Shown here piece by piece: positions 1 to 10,899 of a stretch of 64,000 nt of DNA. The DNA is from Picocystis sp. L7 (taxonomy: Eukaryota; Chlorophyta; Picocystophyceae; Picocystales; Picocystaceae). Each line of letters opens with the position of its first letter. Within the stretch, counting starts at the first letter, position 1. The stretch spans positions 372,001-436,000 of the forward strand of contig QXJR01000008.1 in the NCBI GenBank assembly GCA_020975725.1, read 5' to 3'. The notes beneath the pieces were generated by a model that had not been told where the DNA came from, searched no databases, and saw only the letters and a list, made by a program, of their open reading frames with translations. The translations under genes were made by a program, and so were the position numbers.

Positions 1-1517
1 GGAACAAGGAACTAATCTCTTTCCTTTCCATGGACCTTGAGTGTAAGTGTGCAAGTGTGGACGAAACTCTACTGATATGTAGAAAGGAGAATGAAGTGTG
101 CTATGTGTGCGTATATGTGGACGATATACTCTTGGCGTCCAACTCACGAGACTTGGAGCAAAAACTAATCAAGAAAATATGCAAGAGATTTCAGGTTGGC
201 TCAAAAGGAGAAATCAATACATTCTGTGGAATGCAAGTGAAAAGAGATAGGTCGAAGAAAATACTCCACCTAAGTGAACCATTGAAAATTGAGAGAATGA
301 TTGAAGAATATGGAATGTGTGAAGCTAAAGAGACAAAGGTGCCAATATGTGAGAACATATGTGAAGAAGATGGTGAAAGTGATCCTACGATCACATCGAA
401 ATATCAACAACTGGTTGGCCAGTTGCTTTACCTATCGACAACAGTACGCCCGGACCTTGGACATGCAGCGGCAGTATTATCAAGACACATGAGCAAACCA
501 AGTAAGAGACATTGAGTTATTGCCAAGGATGTGATTCGGTATTTGAAAGGTACTAAACATCATGGTCTTTATCTGGGAAATCTGCAGCAAGCAAGTGACA
601 TATCGTTGGAAGGATATTGTGATGCAGATTACGCAACTGACAAGGAAACAAGACGTTCAAGAACTGGATACTTATTCTTGGTGAATTGAAGCCTCATTGA
701 CTGGAGAAGCCAACTTCTATCTACCGTGGCAACAAGTACAGCTGAGGCTGAGTACATGTCCCTCGCGGAGTGTGTGAAGAAGGCTTTATGTTTGAGAACA
801 CTACTTGCAGAGTTGCTTGGAGATGAAGCCAAACCTGTGCCGATTTACTGCGATAATCAACCGGCACTCCACATGGCTAAAGACTTGAATTGTGTGTCGA
901 GGACAAAGCATATCGATGTAAGGCATCACTTTGTTAGAGAACGTGGACTCAGAGGAGAAATGGTATACGTTTACTGTCCATCCGAGGACATGTTAGCAGA
1001 TTACTTAACGAAGGTTCTACGGCCCGAGAAGTTCCAAGAACTTATGAACAAACTTGGCGTACAGCAAATGTGATGAACGATGACTTCTGTGGTTGGGTGG
1101 GAGTGTTAAAATATGGTGAGTTTACAATCACAGACAGTAAACAAGAAACGGAAGGATTTAAACTATGAAGACCCTCCAACTCACGTAAGGGGTGGAAGAC
1201 AAGAAGATCGGGGCAAAGATTCTTCTAGAAGACAAATGTCCCTCGGAAGTAGAGAGGCTTACTATGTTGTGACTAGTAGGATGGTCTTGCACATGTGGGG
1301 AAGATGCAACTACCACAACGTTGCCACTACCCTATAAATAGGAGCAAGGTACCATGTAATTGATCAGTTGAGTCGACGCAAGCTCAGGCAACCCACATCA
1401 ACGGGCGCGGGAGCGAGAACCCGCAGTGGGACCATCTACCCCACAAACGAGCACTAGGATATACTAAGGGACTCATCTCACTTAAAACTAGCCAAATTAA
1501 CTGAGCAAATCTCAACA
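1..1517 (+). mobile_element. Copia-type LTR retroelement, 3' part only
   Basis: The first kilobase encodes the end of a Ty1/Copia pol: the reverse-transcriptase segment with the YVDD core (near 110-125) and the RNase H segment with an ADYA-type motif and the conserved RTKHIDVRHHF block near 900-930. A purine-rich tract (about 1091-1103) follows and then what looks like the right LTR. The 5' portion lies outside the window. The element is broken, with several breaks in the part seen, and is clearly older than the Copia copy at 15.5-20.4 kb. The family call rests on the YVDD core, the RNase H order and the tract-LTR junction. Confidence 0.85.
1104..1517 (+). repeat. Probable right LTR of the 5'-edge Copia element
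   Basis: The start is placed at TGTT immediately after the purine-rich tract. A TATA-like CTATAAATAGG lies near 1331. The end is inferred at AACA (1514-1517), which gives the usual inverted TGTT...AACA termini. Only one LTR of this element is in the window, so the 3' boundary cannot be confirmed by comparison. Confidence 0.5.
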
Positions 1518-1735
1518 ACGGGTCACCTGGTCTTGGACCCGGTCGAAGTTGTGGGACTGGGTCAGTGAGTAAGGGGCTGTTCCCCAACCGAAAGGACCCT
1601 TCTTCCAACTGCACCTTCCCTTTCGTTCCTTATGGGACAGGGTACATCCCTTCGGATAGGAAATCTAGTAAGACATTCCCAGACGTTGCGACACTTGCGG
1701 CCAACCTCGACGTCTTTGCGGCTTGGCGCGTCGGC

Positions 1736-2860
1736 ATGGTCGCTCCTTGCGCTTCGACACGAGTCAATGCTTCGTGGAGGGAGACAGGGAGACGAACGAA
1801 CGTTTCGGTCCGCGCCTCTCGCGTCGTGGATGCGTCCTTGGTCGCGCCTCGTCCACGTTTCAACGACGGGAGTGACACCCGATTCTCGCCGCTGCTCAAT
1901 GGGATGTGGACGCTTGCAGGCGGACACGGGAGCTTCGAGGTGAAAGAAATCATGGAAGTGATGCAAAGCTATGCCAGGAGAGGATACACCACCTTCGACA
2001 CAGCGGACATCTACGGTCCGTCGGAGAGGATACTGGGCGACTTCTATGAACAGTGGAGGACCCAAGAGGAACAGCCGCTGGAAATATTCACGAAGTTCGT
2101 ACCAAACATCTTCAGGGAAACCTGCACACCGAAATCGGTGGAGAAGACGGTCAGAAACAGCATGAATATGCTCAAGGTGGACAAGATCGATCTTGTCCAG
2201 ATGCACTGGTGGGACTACGCCATACCAGGGATGGTGGATGCAGCACTCGCGTTGACAGAACTGAAAGAAAAGGGGCTCATCAAGAGTATCGGCATGACAA
2301 ACATGGGGGTAGAAGCAATGGATGAAATGTGGAATGCCGATGTTCCTATCGTCTGCAACCAAGTGCAGTTCTCCATGATCGATAGGAGGCCGCTCAATGG
2401 TATGGTACAGTTCTGCAAAGATAAAGATATAAAAATATTTGCGTATGGTAGCGTTATGGGAGGGCTCCTGTCCGAGCGATTTGTGGAAGAACCGGCCAAA
2501 GTATTTGGTCGGCCCAGATACACAAATGTTAACTTGGACACGAGTTCGCTGAAGATGTACTGGGCGCTCGTGAAAAAGTTTAGTGGTGGTTCACAGGATC
2601 TTTGGAGAGAATTACTAGGTGTCTTGGAGGGCATTGCTCAAAAGCATGGGGTTACAGTCACGTGCGTTGCCATTCGTTGGGTGATGGACCAGGGGGACGT
2701 TTATCCGATCATAGGTGTTAGGAATGCCAAACATCTGGAGGTAAATGAAAAGGTCTTGTCTCTCGTGCTTGACATCAAAGACCAGGAGGCAATCGATGAG
2801 GTGTTGAGTAGGAGCAGAGGCCCAACTGGAGATATTTACTCGTTTGAAAGAGGTCTCTAG
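1736..2860 (+). CDS. Aldo/keto reductase, probably organelle-targeted
   Basis: NADPH-dependent carbonyl reductase of the aldo/keto reductase fold, about 374 aa from the chosen ATG. The catalytic tetrad is visible: Asp88 and Tyr93 in FDTADIYG, Lys120 in IFTKF and His157 in VQMHWWD. The reading frame is open back to 1565, but the ATG at 1736 starts a Ser/Arg/Val-rich, acid-poor leader that looks like a transit peptide, so I prefer it. The barrel continues to the stop, with the C-terminal nucleotide-binding segment (PIIGVRNAKHLEVN) intact. The natural substrate cannot be read from the sequence. The gene is convergent with the ArsS-like gene, whose 3' end lies 108 bp away. Confidence 0.85.
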   Translation: MVAPCASTRVNASWRETGRRTNVSVRASRVVDASLVAPRPRFNDGSDTRFSPLLNGMWTLAGGHGSFEVKEIMEVMQSYARRGYTTFDTADIYGPSERILGDFYEQWRTQEEQPLEIFTKFVPNIFRETCTPKSVEKTVRNSMNMLKVDKIDLVQMHWWDYAIPGMVDAALALTELKEKGLIKSIGMTNMGVEAMDEMWNADVPIVCNQVQFSMIDRRPLNGMVQFCKDKDIKIFAYGSVMGGLLSERFVEEPAKVFGRPRYTNVNLDTSSLKMYWALVKKFSGGSQDLWRELLGVLEGIAQKHGVTVTCVAIRWVMDQGDVYPIIGVRNAKHLEVNEKVLSLVLDIKDQEAIDEVLSRSRGPTGDIYSFERGL

Positions 2861-2968
2861 TAGATGTAAAATCTAGCCAGCGCACCCTCCATTCACAATT
2901 TCGTTGGCGATTGTTTAACGGGTCCACGTTCCATGCACATTTGTGCATGGGGACTTTGAAGGACTCAA

Positions 2969-4081
2969 CTACAAAGTTGCGCCTGAGCAACTAGATCCCT
3001 GCCCTGCAGTGCAGCCGAAACAATGGTTGCCGGTGCGTATGCGTTGTCCTGTGAGCTCATCCAGTGAATCAATGTCAAAAACAGTCTTTCGTCCTTGCAT
3101 TCCCATCCCCAATTGCTGATTGAAGTCGCAGTCGTATATCTGACCATCCCATCCGACGCTCACCAGATCTTTGCACATGACACCATGCACAGCTTTTACA
3201 TTGAAATTGTCAAGGAGGAGCTGCATGTACGATTGCATTTCCCCCTTCTGGTGCAGGTAGTCGGCGAACCTTTTGATGGGCATGTTGGTAATCGTAATAA
3301 GGTTGTTGAACACGATTCCGTAGGCATCCAATAGCTCTTGCTTGTATGCCGATTCCAGTGCGCTTTGTGAAGGTGGCAAGAACGCACCTACTGGATTGTA
3401 GACAAGGTCAAGCACCAGCCCTGTTCCTTCTTTCCCATATCCCATTTCGTTGAGTTTGCGTATTCCATCGATGGAACGTTCAAACACACCATATCCTCTC
3501 TGTTGATCCACGTTGCTGGCGCTGTAGCACGGCAAGCTGGCCACAACATGTACGCCATGGTTCGCCAGGAATCGGTCCAAGTCGTCCTGGTCCGGTTCTT
3601 GCAGCACCGTGAGATTGCAACGATCGATCACTTCAAGGCCCATCCCACGGCATTCTTCCACGAGGTATCGGAAGCAGTTGTTGATTTCTGGCGCACCGCC
3701 GGTCAGGTCCACCGTCGAGACGCCAGGCGACGCGCGGACCAGTTGGACGATGCGTTCGGCCACTTGGTCGCTGAGCATCTCGGTGCGCAGCGGCGAACTC
3801 TCCACGTGGCAATGGGAGCACGCCTGGTTGCAGTACAGTCCTACGTTGACCTGAAGGATTGCAGCAGGTTCGCGTCGGAGCGCGTCCAATCCGTTCGCCT
3901 GAAGGTGCGCGTCGAAGCTGGGCACGCCGATCCCGTCCAGCGCTCTCCTGCGTCGCGCGTTCTCCTCTTTCAAGTTCGCGCTCCCCTTGCTCGGCGGCGT
4001 CGCACGCATCTCCTTCAGCGTCTGCGGCACCAGGCTGGTCCCTCGTCCGGATGCGAGCACGCGCGTCGCGCCCATCGCCAT
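2969..4081 (-). CDS. Radical SAM protein, ArsS-like (arsenosugar biosynthesis type)
   Basis: Radical S-adenosylmethionine enzyme of about 370 aa. The iron-sulfur motif CNQACSHC (Cys84, 88, 91) follows a beta strand (ILQVNVGLYC), and a Gly-rich SAM site (DLTGGAPEIN) comes after it. The C-terminus has a second Cys-rich block (CFGCTAGQGSSC) typical of the ArsS family, which attaches the deoxyadenosyl group in arsenosugar synthesis. The frame runs open to 4474, but that part reads like translated UTR, so the ATG at 4081 (or 4075) is taken as start. No ArsM-type arsenic methyltransferase is visible nearby. Function is assigned by family; the substrate in this organism is inferred. Confidence 0.75.
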   Translation of the reverse strand: MAMGATRVLASGRGTSLVPQTLKEMRATPPSKGSANLKEENARRRRALDGIGVPSFDAHLQANGLDALRREPAAILQVNVGLYCNQACSHCHVESSPLRTEMLSDQVAERIVQLVRASPGVSTVDLTGGAPEINNCFRYLVEECRGMGLEVIDRCNLTVLQEPDQDDLDRFLANHGVHVVASLPCYSASNVDQQRGYGVFERSIDGIRKLNEMGYGKEGTGLVLDLVYNPVGAFLPPSQSALESAYKQELLDAYGIVFNNLITITNMPIKRFADYLHQKGEMQSYMQLLLDNFNVKAVHGVMCKDLVSVGWDGQIYDCDFNQQLGMGMQGRKTVFDIDSLDELTGQRIRTGNHCFGCTAGQGSSCSGATL

Positions 4082-4317
4082 GTCGACGTGGCGGTCCTTC
4101 TGGTACGGATGGAGATGGCAAGTCGGAGCACGTCGACACCTTCCCCAGGGAAGCTTCCATGACCAGTAGGGAAGCATGGTTCCATCCACCCCCCACCACG
4201 TGCTTGCATAGAAATCGATCGCATGCAGGAGAACGGTGCAGGCCCAGATGGGGACGAGGTGGCAGAGGAAGAAAAGAAATCGTTGAACAAGTCGAGCATG
4301 AGAAATAGATGGTAGGA

Positions 4318-5637
4318 TCAAGCCTTCTTCATCTTCTGCCTGGTCGACAGCTCCGTGTACAGAGCCGTCCCAGCCAAGGCAATGATGGTCCCAACCAAAG
4401 TCTTGGTGGTCAGCTTGTTCCCAAAGAACAACACTGACGTGCCGATGATGACCACCCGCTTCACAACGTTGCACACGCCGTGCGACACAGGGCTCACGCG
4501 CTCCAAAGTGTTGAATGCAAACTGGTTGTACAAGTGATACAGCAAACCTACCGAAAGAAGAGACGTGTAGAATGAAACCGCCCCCACGGATGCAATCGCT
4601 GCATCTGCTCCCGCCTTCAATTTAGGACCCTCAAAAGCAAGCGCCATCGGCACACAAACTATCATCGAAATCAGAGTCGTGTATGCATACAAGGCCGTAG
4701 ATGGCAAATCTTTGATATCGGCCATGGCCTTCTTTGACCAAACAGCCCTCATACTGAAGGTGAGGTTAGAAAGCATAGCAGTGATGAAACCGATCCAGTT
4801 GAATGATAGCTCTGCAGCAGAAGCCATTGCCACACCAAGCATGATCGGGAGAAGCGATGCCACAATTGGAATAGGAGTGTTAGTCCCCAGAAAAATCGAG
4901 GACGTAACCACATTGAAAACAGGTTCCAAGGTCTTCACGGTATGTGTGAGAGAAATTGCAACGGCAGCGAAGGAGATGTTTGCAGCAATGTGACCAAGGG
5001 CGTGCATCAAAGCTGGCCCTGAGATAGCCTTCAACTCACTCCCCGTGATGGGCCTACCAAAGCTTGCCTTCTTGGCCCCAGCAAGGTACATGCCTGTGCA
5101 GTAGATGGTACCCACCACCACGTGGATAGCAGATACCGTCCATGGGAAGGGGAAAGTCATGAAGATACTTTTGTTGGTGAGGTTGAATCCCACATTGAGA
5201 GCGTACCAAAGGGCGATGAATCCCAGGGTAATGAGCTTCTCCTTGGCCGCATCCACTGGAATGACGCTGCGAAATCCGAGGCAGAAAAATACGTCAGCTT
5301 CAATTCTCGTCTCCAGAACATGTCTTCGAGCTAGAACTGCTATCATGCTTTCCGTTGAAAGAGGCTGGGATCTCGTTCGTCTCTCGTGGTCTGCAAGCTG
5401 CTCGGCCCGTGGCTCTCGCGAACCTTACCTTCCTTCCGAAGCTTCTCCAGCAGCCTTCGAGACGTGGGAGAGCTTCTCGACACGCTTCGACTGGGTGAAC
5501 GGGGCCGCGAAAGCGCGTTTGGCCGTTGCGAGTCTGCATGCCGGTGCGACCGAGGCTGTCCTGACGACCGTTGCCTTCGTCCTAGGCGCGGTGCGTGCCA
5601 AGGTCGCCCTCGTGGGATGCACCATGGCCTGTGCCAT
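4318..5637 (-). CDS. Plastid triose-phosphate/phosphate translocator (2 exons)
   Basis: Inner-envelope antiporter of the TPT/NST family, about 385 aa, exchanging phosphorylated C3-type compounds for phosphate. Exon 1 (5637-5429) encodes an acid-poor transit peptide beginning MAQAMVHPTRATLARTAP. Exon 2 (5266-4318) carries about ten membrane segments and the conserved blocks NLTNKSIF, SLTHTVKTLEP and NVVKRVVII. The 162-nt intron is inferred: donor GTAAGG at 5428 and acceptor TTTCGCAG ending at 5267 join in phase and restore a continuous protein (G-S-V-I). Without splicing, the exon 2 frame has no targeting peptide. The Lys-Arg pair in the last third (VVKR) is the usual phosphate-binding signature. 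Which sugar phosphate it prefers cannot be told. Confidence 0.9.
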
Positions 5638-7178
5638 GTTGTGTGTTCACGTGTGGACTCGCAGGCGGTTCGAACGCGGTCGAAGGCGCTCCGATGCGAA
5701 GCAGAGACGTCGCCTCGGCGGAGTTGTCACGTGTGGACGTTGCGGCGCCTTCGGCTCAGCCTCGCCTGGGGGAGGCCAGGAGGGGAATAGCCGAACGGAT
5801 CAGATCCACGATCGAGACGGCCGATCGATCGAGGAATGGTGGACTCGGGGTGGGTGGAGAGGTTGTCGGGGAAAGCAACCCGGGCGGAGGGAAGGGGGTT
5901 GGCCTCTGCGGGAACGGGGAGAAAAGGGGCCGGTAATTCCAGGTGAGACCCGCAAATGCGACGGGTCTGGGAGCGTTTATCGCAGAGGAATTAGGGCGGG
6001 CATGGGGCCGGTTTCCGCAACGTGTCTGGTTCGTCCGATCCAAACCCGGTGGTTGGCCTTTGCACCGATGGGACGCCTCGGTCAGACCCCGCCATTGCCC
6101 CGAGGTCATCCGGGTTCCACCCAGGACTACGTTCGATCCCCTCGAATCGAAAGGACCAGCTCGGGGCTTATCCCGGAGAGTTCGTCCTCAGTAGGATCGA
6201 GTCTCCCATGAAATGCCAGGTTCGAACCCGTTCCAGACAGATGGGGTGTGGTTCGGGCCACGTGCGTTGCTGAAGGTCCTTGGCCATGCCATGGTGCGAT
6301 TGGAAGGATCCTAGGACCGTGTGATGGGAGGTGGACACCTGTAGGATCCACCAAATAGCCATCTCACGGAGAGGAGAAGAGGGAGGTGCTCTGACGTCCG
6401 AGGTGCAAAGGAGGTGTGGGATACGCCTGACAACATGCAGGGTGGACGATGTTTATATGTCCAATGCATGTCGTCGACATCAATGAAAGTAGCAACGGAG
6501 GAGATAGAGGTGCGCGGTGTGCATGATCCAATGATGAAGGGTCTCTTCTGGTGTGGTCCCATGGGTGGTTGCACGACAATCGTCAACCTTGACATCATCA
6601 CCGCGCTCCGCACCTTCAACTATACAACTTCTTGGTCGAGGCCCGACGATGATACACTCAAAACAGATGCGATAATCAACAAGTGTAACGAGACAACATC
6701 CATGGTTGCAGGCCCACTGGCGTAGTGCATTCCAACTCGATCGCTTGGGTTTTTCACGCTGTTTCCCACGGCACGGAGCTAGTTTCACACGATGGGATGA
6801 AGTAAAGCAACTCCACACGCATGGGCCAATTGCTCACTACTGACTCGATGGTTCCTCTTCACTACTGAGATCATAGGGGTGCGATACAGAATTAGAAAAC
6901 CAATTCGGCACGCCACCTTGGAGAAAGCGAGTTCAAAGCACGTAAACTTCTAGCGGGAAACAAACACCATGTTTCCACGTGCCTAGTCCACGGCGTTGGA
7001 GTGAGTTATGGAGTGGTAGGAACAGGAGTTGAAAAGATCAATTTTGGGATGGACACTTGAATGTTTGCAGCGAAAGCAACCGGCAAATGTACCGAGGTAT
7101 CTCAGAAGGGAGACCAAGAAGAAGGCGAATACCCACCTCCGAACTTGTCTGTCTTATTACACATCCACGAGCTCAAAA
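5638..7178. other. Intergenic, 1.5 kb
   Basis: Lies between the translocator start and the CDC16 stop. The part nearest the translocator is presumably its promoter and 5' UTR. All reading frames here are short or out of register with any recognisable family. A short inverted pair around 5945-5966 flanks an AATGC core. I see no RNA gene or transposon. Confidence 0.5.
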
Positions 7179-8783
7179 TTACAGCAAATCACCTCCATTG
7201 CGATGCCGAGAACAATCCTCTAGAAGGGCTTCATTTAGAAGCTCTGCCGTAAGTGTGTCCTCGGGGCGTAAGCTGAGAGCTTTATGATACATCTCAATTG
7301 CTTCAGGCAAGTTGTCCTGCAGGTGCTTTGTGAAACCTAGTGCTGCGTAGGTCGAAGCTGAAGTGCAACTCAGAGCAAGAGCGTCTTTGTAGTGAATGCA
7401 TGCTTCAGTGTAAAGTCCTTGTTTCCTTAATGAGTGGGCAAGGTTTACCAGTATGGGCTCCCACATTACTGCCAGAGGCTTAGGGGCAACCTTGAGCGCT
7501 TCTCGAAGCAACCTTGTGGACTTGTTGTAGTCTCCGTTTCTAAAGTAGAGCACTCCAAGCTCGTTGTAGATCATGGGATCCAGTGGGCAGACAGACTTTG
7601 CATTCAAGAGCAGCTGCTCGGCAAGAGGTAGGTTGTTGGTTCTCATATACTCCATACCGATGCACATGATCGGGATATGGCAGCCTGGAAAAAGTCTGGA
7701 TGCTGTACGATACGCTGCCATCGCCTGATCGCTTTCGTCTTGGGCAGCAAAGGCATGCCCGAAACCAATCCAAGATGGTGCAAACTTGCTGTCTAGAACG
7801 GTTGCCTTGCTAAAGTACCTACGTGCTGAATCATTCATCTTTGCAGCAAGGTAGTAGCACCCAACGGCATACCAGGATAGCCCGCTACTTGGGAACTCCT
7901 CGACCAGGCGATGTCCCACAAGAAAGAGTTCGTTTTTCTGCTTCAACTCCACACACACAGCCAGATGAATGGGCACTATCACTTTCTCGAATGGATTGTT
8001 TTGCATGACTTCTGTGGTAATGTTGTAGCACTTACGAAAGTCCCCGCTGTGAAAAAGCCATTCAGCTCTCGCGGCAAGTACATCGGCATTGGAATTCAAT
8101 CCCCAGCCGGCTCTTCCTCCTACCCTCTCTTGTCGAGGACACTCCAACTCAGCCATTCTCACTTCCAGCTCGTCACGCCTTCCATACCTACCGGCCTTTA
8201 CCTCGTAAAGCAGCTTCAGCCAACGGTCTTCCTTCGAAATCGACAATTCTGCCAGAAGCTGTTCCTGTTCCTGGACGGTCATCAGGTGATTGGCAACAAG
8301 TTGTTCGAAGGCTTCGTAGCAGTAAGGATCCTTCCGCAGGGCATCTGCATAACACCTCTTCGCCGCACTCCTGTTGTCCAGTGCGTCGTAGGCACGTCCA
8401 CGAAGCGTTTCCATGGCCGCCAGTACGCTCACGGATCCTTTCTGTTCATCCTCGTTGGTTTCCATCTCCACGTCCTCTGCAGCCCGACCGTCGCCAATGG
8501 TCTCGATGCATCCTTCCATATCGCCTACTTCGTAAGCGCATCGGGCTGCAAGGTATTTGAACCTTGGATCCGCATCCACCAGGCCTTCGGCGCGCAACAA
8601 TGCTCCTGCAGCGCGATAGTGCTTGGCGACGAAGTGCGCTTGAGCCAGCAAGTACACGTCTGCAGGGGTCGCGTCGGCCAGTGCGACGAGCTTATCGGCA
8701 AAGAACACCGCCGAGGTGTACATGTGCTTGCCGAGTAGATCCTGAACCACTGCACGCAGATGAGTCGCACCACGGTCGGCCAT
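7179..8783 (-). CDS. CDC16: Anaphase-promoting complex subunit 6 / CDC16
   Basis: TPR scaffold subunit of the APC/C ubiquitin ligase, about 534 aa. The N-terminus has the subunit's characteristic dimerisation half (VVQDLLGKHMYTSAVFFADKLV). The block YCYEAFEQLVANHLMT...LLAELSI is diagnostic for APC6, and the rest is TPR arrays with repeats such as MAAYRTASRLFPGC and YNELGVLYFRNGDY. The ATG at 8783 (MADRGATHLRAVVQ) gives the family N-terminus; the open frame upstream is not conserved in character. It lies 222 bp downstream of the P58IPK gene on the same strand. Acts in the nucleus and cytosol during mitosis. Confidence 0.88.
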   Translation of the reverse strand: MADRGATHLRAVVQDLLGKHMYTSAVFFADKLVALADATPADVYLLAQAHFVAKHYRAAGALLRAEGLVDADPRFKYLAARCAYEVGDMEGCIETIGDGRAAEDVEMETNEDEQKGSVSVLAAMETLRGRAYDALDNRSAAKRCYADALRKDPYCYEAFEQLVANHLMTVQEQEQLLAELSISKEDRWLKLLYEVKAGRYGRRDELEVRMAELECPRQERVGGRAGWGLNSNADVLAARAEWLFHSGDFRKCYNITTEVMQNNPFEKVIVPIHLAVCVELKQKNELFLVGHRLVEEFPSSGLSWYAVGCYYLAAKMNDSARRYFSKATVLDSKFAPSWIGFGHAFAAQDESDQAMAAYRTASRLFPGCHIPIMCIGMEYMRTNNLPLAEQLLLNAKSVCPLDPMIYNELGVLYFRNGDYNKSTRLLREALKVAPKPLAVMWEPILVNLAHSLRKQGLYTEACIHYKDALALSCTSASTYAALGFTKHLQDNLPEAIEMYHKALSLRPEDTLTAELLNEALLEDCSRHRNGGDLL

Positions 8784-9005
8784 GGCGTAGACGCGACGCG
8801 CGGTCCGCTTCCCTGTCGAAGGTCGGTCGACTGGGACCCAACAGGAGTTCAACTGGAAACAATGCAGTTCACCTGAACGAACCCAATGCACAGGCGTGAA
8901 GAAGATTAAGTGCTCAGAAGAGGATAGAAGAAACTTTTGGCGTGCTGTCTTTATTCAGATGCAAGCGTATACACCTGCAAATCAGCAACCACACTTGCAG
9001 GATGC

Positions 9006-10572
9006 TCAGCCGAAACGAAATGAGAACCTGGAGCCCCCAAAGTGGAAGTTCGGGCCTCCGAACCCAGAAAAGGGGTCGCCCCTCTGCTGCCCAGCACTGG
9101 GATCGTTCGGGTCCTCGCCGCGGTCATACTTATCGCGCTTTTCATCGTCGCTCAGGACCTCGTACGCCTCTGCCACGTCCTGGAACATTTGCTCCGCCTC
9201 ATCTTTATTGTCTGGATTCTTGTCCGGATGATACTGGAGAGCCAGACGTTTGTACGCTTTCTTGATCTCCCTAATATCGGCAGTCCTTGCAACACCCAGG
9301 ATTCCATAGTAGTTCTTGCGCTTGCTCAATTCATAGGATGCTTGCACACGTTGGAACACTTCACGTATCCTCCTACTTTGGGGGAACTTTTGCTTCGCGG
9401 CCTGCGCACCCTGCATCGCATCCTCGTACTGATCGGCAAGTAGATACGCATCCACACGCAATATGTGAACCTCCATGTCTGAGGCATCAATCTCGAGTGC
9501 AGAAGAACAGTGCAAAATTGCATCATTGGCATTTCGCAGCTTGACATGAGCTTTGCATATTTCATGGTGCAATCTGTGCCGCGCACGAACGTGTTCAGGA
9601 AAGATGTCGACAGCTTGAGAGTAGGAATTGATGGCATCGCTCCAGTTCCCAGCTTCAAATGCCTCTTCACCTTGTGACATACGCTTGGTCAAATCCTTCA
9701 GCTTGCGGTAAAATCCCTTGATCTCCTTGTTCTCGGGATCAAAGCGAAGGCCTTCCCTCAAGTGCCTCAAGGCAACTTCGTGGTCTTCCAGGTGCATGTA
9801 TGCTAATGCTCTGAGGTTCAGGGCCTTGAGATTTCCTGGTTCCATTTTCAGGGCTTTCCCTGATTCGGAAATGATATCCTCCCATCTCCTGGAGTTTGCG
9901 TGTTGCTCACAGAGGGCCAAGATTGCTTCCACACAGTCTGGAGACAATTCGAGCCATTCTTGCAGCGTCTGATATGCACGATCCTCTTGGTTCTTGCTCG
10001 ATTGTGCTTGGGCTCGTTCGCGCAGTTCGCGACCTTCTTGGATGCGTTGCGATTCTTCGGCTGCCCCCTTGTGTCCATCCTTGAGTGCGGAGACATGAGT
10101 CATGTCCTTCTGAGCTTCGTCATACCTACACATTCTCCTCAGTTGTTTCCCCCGATTGAAGAATCCTTGGGTGAACCGCGGGTCGACGCGCACTGCGCTG
10201 CTGAAGTCCTGGATGGCAAGGTCTGTCTTTCCTTGCACCAGGTACACCGCAGCCCGCTTCGAATAGCCGAGCGGCACTTCGGGAGAAGCTTCGATGCTCT
10301 GGCCGTATAGGCGCAAAGCACTCGTGTATTGGCCACGGGACACCGCTGCATCTCCTTCGCGTATCAATTCGAACGCATCTGCACCTGTCGTTCCTCGTGC
10401 GGTCAGTCGAAGAACTCCCTTGTACGCCGTCCTGTTCCGAAGGCGCGATGCATCCACGCATCCGCTCGCCTCCCTGCGACTCACATTGCTTCTCCTCCTC
10501 TCCCAAAACGCGTCCGATCCAAGGACTCAAGGCAAAGAGCAGCAGCAGCACGAGCTGCGCGCTTCGAACCAT
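9006..10572 (-). CDS. ER-lumenal co-chaperone, P58IPK/DNAJC3-type (2 exons)
   Basis: TPR array followed by a C-terminal J domain with HPD ([14 protein letters not shown]) and a Gly/Phe tail, the layout of P58IPK/DNAJC3, an Hsp70/BiP partner in the ER lumen. About 488 aa after splicing. Exon 1 (10572-10485) encodes a clear signal peptide ([20 protein letters not shown]). Exon 2 (10384-9006) holds the TPRs and J domain. The intron is inferred: donor GTGAGT at 10484, acceptor CAG ending 10385, 100 nt, in phase, giving [17 protein letters not shown] second in-phase acceptor lies 6 nt further on. The signal peptide was missed by the single frame, which lacks any targeting sequence. Confidence 0.88.
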
Positions 10573-10899
10573 CGTGGTTCGAGGATCGACGAGGTGCTTG
10601 TGCCATCTGCACCGAGCGAGTTCGCTGTCCACACGGTCCACGACCCTCCAGGGCCCCTCAAATTCGGACCAACGAATCACGGTCCCTGGACGGTCTTTCG
10701 GCGGTCCTTCGTGGGGTCGGGGATCGCATGGACGGGCCATCCCTTCGGTCCATGGACGGTCCTTCGATTCGCTTTTCGTGGTAAGAAAGGGAGGGGCCTA
10801 CCTTCGCGGTTGGCCCGGTTTCAAGGTCCTTTGAACCGGAACCTTGATCGGAAGGATCCAGGATCCGAAAGGGAGACGAAGGTGGTAGAAGGACGATCG
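10573..10899. promoter_or_regulatory. Divergent promoter, P58IPK / unknown membrane protein
   Basis: A 327-bp divergent intergenic region. It holds several copies of a GGTCC(T/A)TTCG-like or GGACGGTC word (10681-10770) and, nearer the right-hand gene, an imperfect inverted repeat GGTTTCAA...TTTGAACC around 10818-10835 followed by GGATCC and CGAAAGGG words. The same word family recurs upstream of many genes in the window. The regulatory role is inferred from position only. Confidence 0.4.

Noticed and set aside
5105-6211. 368-codon plus-strand ORF
   Set aside because: Antisense to the translocator exons and its upstream region; no domain.
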